From NCBI RefSeq assembly GCF_014356525.2, contig NC_052507.1, positions 50,256,107 to 50,320,106 of the forward strand: a stretch of 64,000 bases of DNA, given 5' to 3'. The notes below the pieces were generated by a model that was not told where the DNA came from, did not search any database, and worked only from the letters and a program-made list of their open reading frames with translations. The position numbers and the translations under genes were made by a program. Positions 11,750 through 21,823 of this stretch are shown piece by piece (positions within the stretch are counted from its first letter, which is position 1; each line of letters starts with the position of its first letter). Source of the DNA: Nilaparvata lugens (taxonomy: Eukaryota; Arthropoda; Insecta; Hemiptera; Delphacidae).

Positions 11750-14365
11750 ATGAGTGCAGAGGAGAAATGTAATCGCGCCGGAGAAGACAAGGAGGCGCGA
11801 GAGGATAGCAGCGATCCAGGAGTGTCCTGGATTTACAAACTCCACCGGAATGAAGCAGTGGATCTAGCAGCATCAGCAGGGCTACCTACAACAGGTACAA
11901 TGGCAGAGCTCAGGAGAGCTCTTGTCGAAAACCACCGGAGGACAATGGTGGAGGCTGCCGGTCTGAACAGGATCGGTGGCGGAGCTGGCACAGGTCAGGA
12001 AGAGGAAGGAGCTGCAGCTTTGTGGCCACCAGTCGCGGAGGCCACTGCATGTTCCAGACTGGAAGAAATACCCAAGGAGACGTCTCCAGAGTTTGATGGA
12101 GACTCCAGCAACTCCTGGGTGTACAGAGTGCACGATCAGGGCTTGATTGATCTAATACTCGACTCAGTGCTGACAGATGGCACAAGTACGAGCCTGAGGA
12201 GGGCTCTACTGGAGCAACGACAGCGGATTGTTGCGATGCTCCCCGTTCTGGATAATGGGGAGGAGGCGCTTCGTCGAGGAGCGCGAAGGCCAGCACCAGT
12301 TAGCGAGGAGGCAGAGCCTGCGCTGGTGAGGCCGGAGATGCCGGAGAGGCATAATAACATGTCTAGGCATGTGTTGAGGTCACCTACCAGGTCAGCGGTG
12401 CCTGCTACATCCTGTATGGACCCGGGTGCCGTGTGTGACAAGGTTCGAGGGTGGCGGCTCTCATACGATGGGAGTGGAGATGCTCCAAGTTTTATGGAGC
12501 GGCTCGAGGAGCTGCAACAAGCATATGGCTTGTCTGGCAGACAGTTATTTCCAGCGCTACCTGAAATGTTAGCGGGGAAATGTTCCTTATGGATGAGGAA
12601 TAGGAGAGAACAGTGGAGACACTGGGACGATTTCCTGAGAGACTTTCGGTCTCGTTACTATCCACCTACTTATGTGGAGGATCTTGAGAATGAAATTCTC
12701 GACAGGCGGCAGAGAGAAGGCGAGCTCATAGACGACTATGTTGAGGAGCTGCTAACGCTGATGAGGAGAAGAGGTGGTTTTTCAGAGAGTAGCCGGGTAC
12801 AGAGATTGTACAAAAATCTTTTACCACGCTACAAGCTCTACATCAGGGAGGCTGAAGTGTACACCACCGACGACTTGCTACACTTAGCGAGGCAATATGA
12901 ACGAATTAAATTCGAGGAGAAGAGTGCTCAACAGAGACAACGAGCTGTGAAGCAGGAGGAGGTGAGGAAGCAGACCAAGCCTCGACAGGAGACGACTACT
13001 ACACAGCGCCGGAGTGAACAGCCTACAGAAGGACCCTTGTGTTGGCAGTGCAAGAAGGTGGGACACTGGAGATCAGAGTGTCCGGAGGTTTCACTCTGCT
13101 CAAAGTGCGGGAAGCCACGACCAAATTGTTCCTGTGAGAGAGAGCAGAAGAAGACTTCTGATAAAACAGCTGTGGTTAAAACGAGGCTTCAAATCCAGCT
13201 AGAGCCAGAGCTCCAGGATGACAACCGTCTTTTCACTATAGTGAAAATAGGAGACAGACAGTATAGTGCTCTTCTCGACACCGGAGCAGAGTCCAACTAT
13301 ATTAGCTCTAAAGCTTTTAATAGTTTGGAAGCAGTGGAACGAGAGCCTGTGCAGCGCGGCGCTGTTATGGCTAACGGAGCGGCTGCACGACTGCGAGGTG
13401 GTGTTATAACCAACCTGAAAATTGGCAGAATATCCCTATCAACAACACTCACAATAATGGATGGGCTTTCTCCAGATGTTCTGCTTGGTATGGAGTTTCT
13501 TCGTGAGCACCGGGTGAAAATAGACCCCTATTCCCGGTCAGTGGAATGGGATCCTCATCTCGTCAAAAAGCACATTGGAGACGATATTTCCACTCCAAAA
13601 GTGGGAAAAGGAGCTGTCAACTCGAGGCTGGCTACTGTTAAAACCCAGCCTGACATAGGGAGGTCAAGGAAGCCACCTGGAATTATTCCTGTGAAGAAGC
13701 AGGAGAAGAAGAAATTTCCTCAAGTCCAGAAACACGTAGGAGCCGTGTGGAAGACTGGAAAAGAGGAATTTCTTTCTCAGAAAATTTCTCCAGCCCGTGG
13801 AAAGTTCATTTGCTGGCACTGTAAACGAGCTGGGCACTGGAGGTTCAACTGTCCGGAAAAGCGGTACCGGAGGCGGAAGAAGGAGGATAATTTTCAGCAA
13901 GGAGCTGGAGATAATCGTCAAGCAGTGCAGTCTAGAAGACTGCCGGTGCTGGAAACTACACAGGAAGTAGTTTCAGATGTTGGAGACGAGAATTATAATG
14001 CCAACCGGTATTATAATTGGAAAAGGAGGACAAGGAAGGTGAACTCTGGACAGCTAGTCTACAGGAAGGAGTGTCACCTGTCCTCGGGTGCTAATCAGCT
14101 TGCCGCGAAGTTAGCGCCGGAATTTTCTGGCCCATATGAGGTCGAGGAAATGTTGAGTGCCGGTAAGAGGTTTACTGTGCACGAGAAGGGCACCAAGCTC
14201 CAGCCACACCTGCCCGAGGATGAGGAAGAGGATGGTGATGGAGCAGTTGCGGAAAAGGTGGACGGAATTCGAGCGGATGGACAGCAGGAGGCCGAGCGAG
14301 TCTATAGAGGGTCGCTGCCTATCCGGAGGATGGGATACCAGAGAGGTGTCACGCGCCGCCAATAA
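11750..14365 (+). CDS. gag: E1 Gag-protease polyprotein with integrase-like tail
   Basis: This is a retrotransposon Gag fused to an aspartic protease. I chose the Met at 11750 (MSAEEKCN, preceded by aaagcagca); the frame is open from 11570, so a longer form is possible. Counting from 11750, two SAP-like repeats lie near residues 25-60 and 118-155. A Gag capsid-like region follows (WRHWDDFLRDFRSRYYPP), then a CX2CX4HX4C zinc knuckle near residue 431 (CWQCKKVGHWRSEC) and the protease motif ALLDTGAESNY near 507. A second zinc knuckle lies near 688 (CWHCKRAGHWRFNC). The last ~100 residues (LAAKLAPEFSGPYEV) resemble the extreme C-terminus of Gypsy integrases. Reverse transcriptase, RNase H and the integrase core are absent without a frame break. 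The same fusion is open in E2, so it was probably propagated in this form. Confidence 0.85.
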   Translation: MSAEEKCNRAGEDKEAREDSSDPGVSWIYKLHRNEAVDLAASAGLPTTGTMAELRRALVENHRRTMVEAAGLNRIGGGAGTGQEEEGAAALWPPVAEATACSRLEEIPKETSPEFDGDSSNSWVYRVHDQGLIDLILDSVLTDGTSTSLRRALLEQRQRIVAMLPVLDNGEEALRRGARRPAPVSEEAEPALVRPEMPERHNNMSRHVLRSPTRSAVPATSCMDPGAVCDKVRGWRLSYDGSGDAPSFMERLEELQQAYGLSGRQLFPALPEMLAGKCSLWMRNRREQWRHWDDFLRDFRSRYYPPTYVEDLENEILDRRQREGELIDDYVEELLTLMRRRGGFSESSRVQRLYKNLLPRYKLYIREAEVYTTDDLLHLARQYERIKFEEKSAQQRQRAVKQEEVRKQTKPRQETTTTQRRSEQPTEGPLCWQCKKVGHWRSECPEVSLCSKCGKPRPNCSCEREQKKTSDKTAVVKTRLQIQLEPELQDDNRLFTIVKIGDRQYSALLDTGAESNYISSKAFNSLEAVEREPVQRGAVMANGAAARLRGGVITNLKIGRISLSTTLTIMDGLSPDVLLGMEFLREHRVKIDPYSRSVEWDPHLVKKHIGDDISTPKVGKGAVNSRLATVKTQPDIGRSRKPPGIIPVKKQEKKKFPQVQKHVGAVWKTGKEEFLSQKISPARGKFICWHCKRAGHWRFNCPEKRYRRRKKEDNFQQGAGDNRQAVQSRRLPVLETTQEVVSDVGDENYNANRYYNWKRRTRKVNSGQLVYRKECHLSSGANQLAAKLAPEFSGPYEVEEMLSAGKRFTVHEKGTKLQPHLPEDEEEDGDGAVAEKVDGIRADGQQEAERVYRGSLPIRRMGYQRGVTRRQ

Positions 14366-16552
14366 GGAGGTAAGAGGCGAGAAGGGGTGAATATCATAGA
14401 AGTTCAATCATATCACAGCTTTAGAGCTATTTTTGATTCATAAATTATCCCATTTAAAATGAGGAAATTAAATTTTGTTATCAAAGACAAAATTGCATAG
14501 AAATTGAAGAAAATTAATTCAGAATTATTAGCACGAATTTATTAGCCGAATTTTGAAAATTAATAGCATTAGCACGATTCCGAAAATAATGAAAATATTA
14601 AAAGACTGACAATATTATTGTTATTGAAAGAAATTGGTCAATAGTTTATTAAAAGGAAACAGCATATTCCGTTTAATTTTTCTCATAAAATAGAGTTCTA
14701 CTTAAACTAAATGGCAACTCAACCATTACAGTTTAATTAATATAATCAGTCATAAAGCAATGGCTGAATTAAATGGAAAAAATTATTATTGACAAATTAA
14801 TGCATTTCTTTTGATCTGAAGGCAATCTCAATAATTTCAGTTTGAAATATATTATGATGTGACCAAGCAAGGGTAATCAAGAAAATTTTCTACAGTCTAT
14901 GACTAGTTAATAACAGCCAAAGTCGATTCCAACTAGACTAAATTTTCTTGATCGGTATATTACCGATATTGTTGTAACCAGGTACAGGTTAACAAACAAA
15001 ACTTGCAGTAGCTTGTTTTCTATTTGCCATAAATAGATGATGGCCAAATGAGTGGATAGAGAATATTAGAAAATATAGATCAGTATGATCTGACTAATAT
15101 TTTAACCATGAGGTAATGGTTATAATAATTGAAATCATTTAATGAAGCTGGTGGTAATTGCTTTAATCCGTGTAAAGTGTTACGGTGCGGTTAATTAACA
15201 GACGTTATTATACTGTGGGATAAAAGTGAATTACGTTGCAATTAATTATTCATGTGGAATGAATAAATTGCGTTTGATTGTGAGTCGAGATGTACTACAA
15301 TCGGGGGTTATTAGCTTCAGATTATGATTCAAATTTTCTAATATTTCACTTGAAAAATAAAGTCGGAGGACTTACTATAAATTGGAATAAAATAATTATT
15401 ATTTCAATTGGAATTAATTCTTTGTTGGATCGAAAAGTTGTTTGTGCTGTGCTGTACAGATAAGATAAACTTTATCTCAACTGGCTAACTGCTATCGCCA
15501 AGCTTCTAGTCTGTGCAAGAGAATTACTTCTTCTTTTCAATAACAATTTATGAAATTGAATTCATGTGAATTCTAGTTTTTCCAGATATTCTACTGTTAT
15601 TGATTCAGTCTGAGTTTGATCGTGCTATTGTTAGTTTTGGAATTGGATCACGTCTCGAGAGTGAATCTAATTTTTACTCAGCCTACCATCATGAGTTATT
15701 ATTGACGGTGCATTAATTCATTCAATTATTACTATTTGTGCTGATTGTTGTGATTATTTTTCGGAAAATCAATACTTCCAGAGTATGAATTAATTAACAG
15801 CTGTTGTGTCATTATACACGCCTTGTGTGAATAATTACTTTGAAAAAGTAAATTAAGATTTATTTCGGGGTGAAATAAGTCTTGAAGTGAGAAAGAGAGA
15901 TTGAGCAATAAATGTTCACTGATTGTGAATTAATTAGCAGATTTTGTCTGTTATAATAAACACACTGTCATTTATATCCAATGGATGGTTACTTTGCATA
16001 AGTAAATCATGTGATTGATTTCATTATTGAAATGAACAGTGAGAAGTGGAATATTGAGTTGAAATTTATATTTTCGATTTTATTATTGTGATATAGTGAG
16101 AAGGCTGAGATCCTCATAACAGATCGAAAATGAATTATTATTTCGACCACATTTAATTGTGATATAAAATCGAAATATGTGGTGTAACATCACAACTAGT
16201 GGCTTCATGTCAACCATATAATTCAGTATTCTACATCATATTATCATCTCTCATATTTTATTGTGAACAATAAGTTGCTGATACACTGAACTGACAGAGG
16301 ATATCCATCACTCTGACACTTGGTAATTTTCCTGGACTCCAATTCACCTCTATCAACTTCTGCCTCCTGTGAAGTGTTACATTGTTGTGTATCACGTTTC
16401 TCCTTGAGGATGGGGACTGCAACTTGAGTCTACTTCCTCGACGAGCTCCTGGTATTATTGGAGCTGTATCTCAGCTGACTATTGCTGAGACCCCGACGAG
16501 TTCCTGGTCGTGTTGGAGATTCATTCCAGCTGTCTGATGCTGGAAGTTGAGG
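14366..16552. other. AT-rich non-coding region of E1
   Basis: About 2.2 kb without a plausible gene. It is shared with E2 (40021-42208) at high identity. It begins just after a purine-rich tract followed by TGAATATCA, the expected layout of a polypurine tract and 3' LTR start, so much of this region may be LTR. A 17 bp palindrome (atcggtatattaccgat) lies at about 14953. Confidence 0.55.
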
Positions 16553-17300
16553 CAGTGTGAGAACACGGCCATGCAGGGCGAAAGCCCGGCACATGCAGTG
16601 CGCAAGCACGGCGAAGCAAGGCAGTGTGAAAACACGGCCATGCAGGGCGAAAGCCCGGCACATGCAGTGCGCAAGCACGGCGAAGCAAGGCAGTGTGAAA
16701 ACACGGCCATGCAGGGCGAAAGCCCGGCACATGCAGTGCGCAAGCACGGCGAAGCAAGGCAGTGTGAAAACACGGCCATGCAGGGCGAAAGCCCGGCACT
16801 TGCAGTGCGAAAGCACGGCGTCCCCCATCGCAGTGCGGAAGCACGGCGGCCTCTTGCAGTGTGCAAACACGGCGTCCCCCATCGCAGTGCGGAAGCACGG
16901 CGCCTCTTGCAGTGTGCAAACACGGCGTCCCCCATCGCAGTGCGGAAGCACGGCGGCCTCTTGCAGTGTGCAAACACGGCGTCCCCCATTGCAGTGCGGA
17001 AGCACGGCGGTCCTTTGCAGTGCGAAAGCACGGCGTTTCTTGCAGTGCGAAAGCACGGCGTCCCCCATCGCAGTGCGGAAGCACGGCGGCCTCTTGCAGT
17101 GTGCAAACACGGCGTCCCCCATTGCAGTGCGGAAGCACGGCGGTCCTTTGCAGTGCGAAAGCACGGCGTTTCTTGCAGTGCGAAAGCACGGCGTCCCCCA
17201 TCGCAGTGCGGAAGCACGGCGGCCTCTTGCAGTGTGCAAACACGGCGGTCTCTTGCAGTGTGCGAACACGGCGTCTCAACGCAGTGCGAAAGCACGGCGC
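16553..17300 (+). repeat. GNRA-tetraloop hairpin array of E1
   Basis: About 30 copies of an 18-nt core of the form GCAGTGCGAAAGCACGGC, spaced 20-35 nt apart. Each core is a perfect 4-bp stem closed by a four-base loop. Loops seen are GAAA, GCAA, GGAA, GAGA and GCGA, all fitting GNRA. Stems vary together: GTGC/GCAC, GTGT/ACAC and GGGC/GCCC. The 5' third is a 69 bp triplet unit repeated four times; the rest alternates GGAA, GCAA and GAAA hairpins. On the complementary strand the loops would not be GNRA. Long overlapping reading frames in every phase come from the repeat and are not genes. Confidence 0.9.
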
Positions 17301-18060
17301 AGATCTTCAAGATCTTCTCTGAAGCTAGGCCTAGGATCTGGCCGGGTAGCTTGCTCATTTCTTCGGATGGTGCCGACGCATCACCACCGATTGGCGAGGA
17401 ACCAACCTGGCGCCCAGCTTATGTTCGGTCTATGTTGACCGGCGGAGAGGCGGCAGAATGTACTCAGGCATTTGGGACCTTCTGTCTGCCGTTTACCCCT
17501 TCCATCCTCACCCCCCCTCTCCTCCCCCTCTCTTTTCCCCCCCTTCCCTTAGTAGGAACAGTGTGTCACGATGTATATCGTAACTAGAGAAAGGCATTGA
17601 ATTTAGGGCTCATTTATTCGACGCTCGGCTATCTATCATAGAATCTGAGGGGTCAACGTTCAAGCCAGCCACTGGCCTACCGCTCAGCGTTGCTGCGCAT
17701 CCTCTCTCCCCTCCCTCTCGGTCACTGAGGGAGGCTCGAGAAAGGCCAGCAAGAGGCAGTCGGGTTCGGAGAGCCAAGTCGAGCGGTCGAGAGAGGTGAG
17801 AAGGAAGCACGCGAGCAGCTAGCAACGTCACAGTACACCCGTACTACGTGAACTCCGACTTCTTCAGCGACCGGGAGTTGTGTCGAGGCTAAAGTTGATT
17901 AGCCTCTCACACAGTGAACTCCACTGCTCTACACTCGTTTGGGCGAGTCTTAAACGACACTTAACCTGTTTGGACGACGGGTTGCCAGTTTCGACCAACG
18001 ACAACACGTCAGGTTTGGTCGAAACCTGACTCCCCATTGGTAGGCCACCAGTGGGGCATC
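17301..18060 (+). other. E1 terminal region (probable LTR portion)
   Basis: Matches, in reverse complement, 38160-38930 of E2, and the 5' side of E2 at 45691-46015 in part. Sharing between both sides of E2 shows that this is terminal-repeat sequence. It contains a pyrimidine-rich tract (17500-17550) and 'cgatgtatatcg'. No protein is supported. Confidence 0.55.
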
Positions 18061-18490
18061 GAGGCGAGATAGGACATCTGGGAAGGTGTGGAAAAGCCTT
18101 TCCCGCAACTCCGCGGACGATCCGGACCCCAGGAGGACAGCTAGTGCCCGGCCAGTAGGACTTAGGAAAGTCTAGAGTGCTGGCCGCCGCAGCGTGCTGG
18201 TCCAGTGCGGGATCGCAAGAGGACGTCTAGGAAGGCCAGGAAAAGCCTTTCCCGCAACTCCGCGGACGATCCGGACCCCAGGAGGACAGCTAGTGCCCGG
18301 CCAGTAGGACTTAGGAAAGTCCGGAGTGCTGGCCGCCGCAGCGTGCTGGTCCAGTGCGGGATCGCAAGAGGACGTCTAGGAAGGCCAGGAAAAGCCTTTC
18401 CCGCAACTCCGCGGACGATCCGGACCCCAGGAGGACAGCTAGTGCCCGGCCAGTAGGACTTAGGAAAGTCCAGAGTGCTGGCCGCCGCAG
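18061..18490 (+). repeat. 149 bp repeats at the right end of E1, three units
   Basis: Same repeat as 10588-11340, ending at 'gccgccgcag' where the flank 'gctcaagtattc' begins. Confidence 0.9.
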
Positions 18491-18579
18491 GCTCAAGTAT
18501 TCTTGTTATTATTAAGAGAGTGGATTTATTCTGAAGTTTAAATCTCTGCTTGGTCCTGGCGACAGCCTTGATTATTAAG

Positions 18580-18744
18580 GTGTGTACAGATATACACTCC
18601 ACAAACATGAGCAATTCACTTTTAATCAGCTGACTATATCTGTATTTTTACAGAAACGGTATAAGATATAGATATAAGAAGCTTGGCATCAGCTGATAAA
18701 GAGTGAATTGCTCATGTTTGCGGCTCATGAATCTGTACGCACAC
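18580..18744. repeat. Imperfect inverted repeat at the left edge of S copy 2
   Basis: Arms 18580-18634 and 18689-18744 are reverse complements with few mismatches (shared 'catgagcaattcac' and 'tcagctga'), separated by about 54 bp. They could form a long hairpin or be the ends of a small foldback element. In S copy 1 the left arm is cut at 8217, inside the palindrome. Confidence 0.75.
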
Positions 18745-20500
18745 TTTATAGGCAGATTCAAATTGAACTGCACCTTATTATTGAATTGAATTTTATTTCA
18801 ATTTATCATATTTCCAACTACAGCATTAGTTCAGAAATTTACAGTTCAAATTTGTAGACCGTCAACCTACCAATTCAGCAAACTATTTTTTCAAATCAAT
18901 CTTTTACTATTGTAACGTTATTTTTCCTATAACGTGTGCCCTGCTTGGCCGCAGTCAGTAGAGCATAGATTTTTGGATATATATATATAATTTTTCGTGA
19001 CTTCTGAAAGAAAAGTAGCACCATTTTCTTACCAGCTCTCCTAGGAGCTCAAACAATTCTCTGCTTTTGCTGGCTGCAAACGTCGGCCGCCTTAACAGTT
19101 CACAGTCTATGTGACTGATTTGGTAGACTCCAGAGATATAGATGTGGCAGAGGTAGACAGATAAAAGGGCTCTGATTATAGTACTAGACAATGTGGTATC
19201 GCCACCATTCACCAAAGTGGTCAGCAGTGAAAAATGATACCAAGCAGAATCAAAGGCGACACTCTATCAGAATACCTTATAAATTCTATTGATTTATATT
19301 GCTGCCACAACTTAATATTATGACCTTTGAGTTTCTTCAAATCAGATATGCTGGTCCTGGATAATTTAAAAAAATCTTGGGAACATATTATTTCCAAAGA
19401 TTTAACAATCACTGCTGTATATCGCTGATTGATCCAACTTATTTGGTGAAGAATACAGTTGGTTGATAATTTCAATAAGATTTCAACAGTAACAATAAAA
19501 TAGAATATAACAGGATTGGTCATGCATGGAGATAGGATAATAAATGAAGGGTACACCATTCAATAAACATAAAAACATATCACAACTACTTACAATTTAA
19601 GTAAGATTATAGATAAATACACATTAGATTACAAGATTGATGAGAAACTATTCCAATAATGTTACTTATTATAAATGTCCATATTTGTCTCCTTTTAATT
19701 TTTTGTTTTTGGAACATCAATATATATTTCTTCAAATTAAAACTCAAGTGACCCATATCCTAAAATACTTAATCAGAATACACTGTGATTTGTCTGCTGT
19801 ATTGAATAAAAATATCTAATTTATTAGATGCGATATTTAAAAAAAAAACATAAAAATTTCTTGATGAACCTGTCTCTCTCTTCTTAGTTTTCTTTTCTTT
19901 TCCTCTCAATTATTATTTTCAACCGCTAATTCTGAGTTGTTTTTCCTCTCATTTATTTTTCCCAACTTCACTTTCAACTACTATTGAATTTTATTATAGG
20001 ACTCATATCTGCGCACAGGTTCAACGCCTATGCAGGTATTAATATTTTTCTCTTGAGTTAGTGTACTGTACTTTTTTGCATAGATTAACATTTATTATTA
20101 TGTATTTTTCTATATTATACACTTTTTTGTAAATCTCATTAGTGTTTCTCTCTGCTCTAAAGTGTTGTTTTATAATGTTCTGTTTTTGTTTATTTTGGGA
20201 AATAAATTTCAATTCCAATTCCAATATAATTACATGAAAAATTCAATGAGCAATAAATAAGAGATATAGAGCAACAAATATAAAAATAATATGAGAATAA
20301 ATATATATAAAAAAATACCAAAGATAGTTCATGACTTTGTTTCTTAGCACGAATTATTACCATGTGCTTCTTTAATCAGCAAATATATACTTTCAAATTA
20401 TACAGTTCAGTTATCGACTATCTGTTGCTTGTCGAATAAAACTCTATGAATCTTCTTTCCAAATTAATATAAAAAAGTATATATAAAAAAATAAATCTTA

Positions 20501-20570
<70 letters not shown>

Positions 20571-21027
20571 GGCTTGGGTTTGGCCTCTGGTGGTAATTAG
20601 ATAAATCAATTTATCTTATGAACGTGAGCTTTGCAAAAATCTAATAATTTACTAACCAAAGATATAATGAGTGAGCATAAAATTTTAATAAATTTCCCTC
20701 TGTGCATATTTAACAGTTAATCTCATCAATGTCTCTTAAAAAATATTCCCTTTACATTTAAAGTTTTGATATTACTTTAATATATTTTAACAACCTTTCA
20801 ACGAGCTAGCTTGTATAGATAAGGATAATTTGAAGCACTGAGGGCCCTCTCAAATAGTTTCTCAAATGAACTCACATGTCGAAATTCACAATTTTGATGG
20901 TGCTCCGGATTAGTTTCAATGTCCTCTAACAAGCAAATGGGCTTAGACCTACCCTATTCCTTACACAACCATACCTCTGTATTTTTGAATTTGCATATAA
21001 TTTTAATATCCACTCTGATTGGTACTA
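18617..21027. repeat. Segment S, copy 2 (flanks element E1 on the right)
   Basis: About 2.41 kb nearly identical to 8217-10587; the (TA)n tract (about 20504-20568) is longer here. It continues past the duplicated part into 'atcactagcctcac', so this copy has the native right flank. No gene recognised. Confidence 0.9.
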
Positions 21028-21158
21028 TCACTAGCCTCACTACTATGCAATGATGTGATTCAAAATTGTCAAAATATAGTCCATACTGATCTGCTAGGTT
21101 ACCACATAAAGAGCGAATATTATTGTTTTAAATATTCAGTTTATATCTGTTACATAAA

Positions 21159-21540
21159 AGTAGGTGTTTTGTGCTGATTGAGCATCAATTCAACACCAAG
21201 GTCAAGTTCAAGGTCAAGGTCAAGGTTGAGTGATGTTATCTCAACCACCACCCCGCCCCGACTGAATTCTCTGTTGGAATGAGCCCTGTATTTATAGACC
21301 AGGGAGGAGATGTTTACAGCAAGAGTTTCTATTAAACACTGAGGAAAATATTTTTATTAGAGGGGGGCCCAATTAAATTTCCCCCTTCCTAAGAGGTGTG
21401 GCCTAATACCATTATCATTTCCCACTAGGTATACAACCAAAAGTCAAATTCAAATTCAAGTCAAATTCAAGGTCAAGGTCAAGGTCAAATTCAAGGTCAA
21501 ATTAAAGTTCAAGGTCAAGGTCAATGATGATCCCCACTTG
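21159..21540 (+). repeat. Polinton left terminal inverted repeat
   Basis: Reverse complement of 49846-50232. It contains two arrays of AAGGTC hexamers (about 21198-21226 and 21436-21526), a block 'gactgaattctctgttgga' and a TATA-like 'gtatttatag'. The right arm has about 50 bp more in the middle. Confidence 0.93.
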
Positions 21541-21823
21541 TATGAAAATGTGAACCTAGTTTTTTTATTACAAAAATAACGAAGAACCTGTTGATGTTAT
21601 AAAAAAATACAGGAATTACTTTTTTTAGTAAATTCAATAAAAAATCGATAAACATATCACTTATCAAGATATAATGAATATTAAGTGTGATATGACATCT
21701 TTAGTGATTGGAGATCTCAGATTTCTTCAAGCAGAGATCGGAGATTGGAGATTAACAAAGATTTGATACTGTATGAATCAATCAATAAATAGATGAATAA
21801 ATAAATATATACATGTTGAAAAA
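21541..21823. other. Spacer between left inverted repeat and first gene
   Basis: AT-rich, with no gene. It probably holds the promoter of the rightward capsid gene group; no defined motif stands out. Confidence 0.4.

Larger units (their letters stand above)
10588..18490 (+). mobile_element. E1: non-autonomous Gypsy-like LTR element, left end truncated
   Basis: In order, E1 contains 149 bp GC-rich tandem repeats, a leader, a Gag-protease ORF with an integrase-like tail, a purine-rich tract (aaggaggtaagaggcgagaa at 14363-14382) and about 2 kb of AT-rich non-coding DNA. A hairpin array, a terminal region and three more 149 bp repeats follow. E2 (38142-46015) is an inverted copy with the same order. 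The repeats and adjoining terminal sequence occur at both ends, so they are probably part of the LTR or abut it. I could not define exact LTR ends or a convincing tRNA primer binding site. There is no reverse transcriptase, RNase H or integrase core, so E1 depends on a partner for mobility. Confidence 0.75.

Noticed and set aside
14157..14407. Short frames antisense or out of phase to the Gag ORF
   Set aside because: Shadows of the long Gag-protease frame.
16430..17587. Long overlapping reading frames in all phases (up to 346 codons) over the hairpin array
   Set aside because: They arise because the repeat unit lacks stops. They exist in several frames and both strands and have no domain; the conserved feature is hairpin pairing.
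18000..18060. tRNA primer binding site for E1 after 'ctccccat' (TGGTAGGCC...)
   Set aside because: The sequence does not fit the T-arm geometry expected from a tRNA 3' end.
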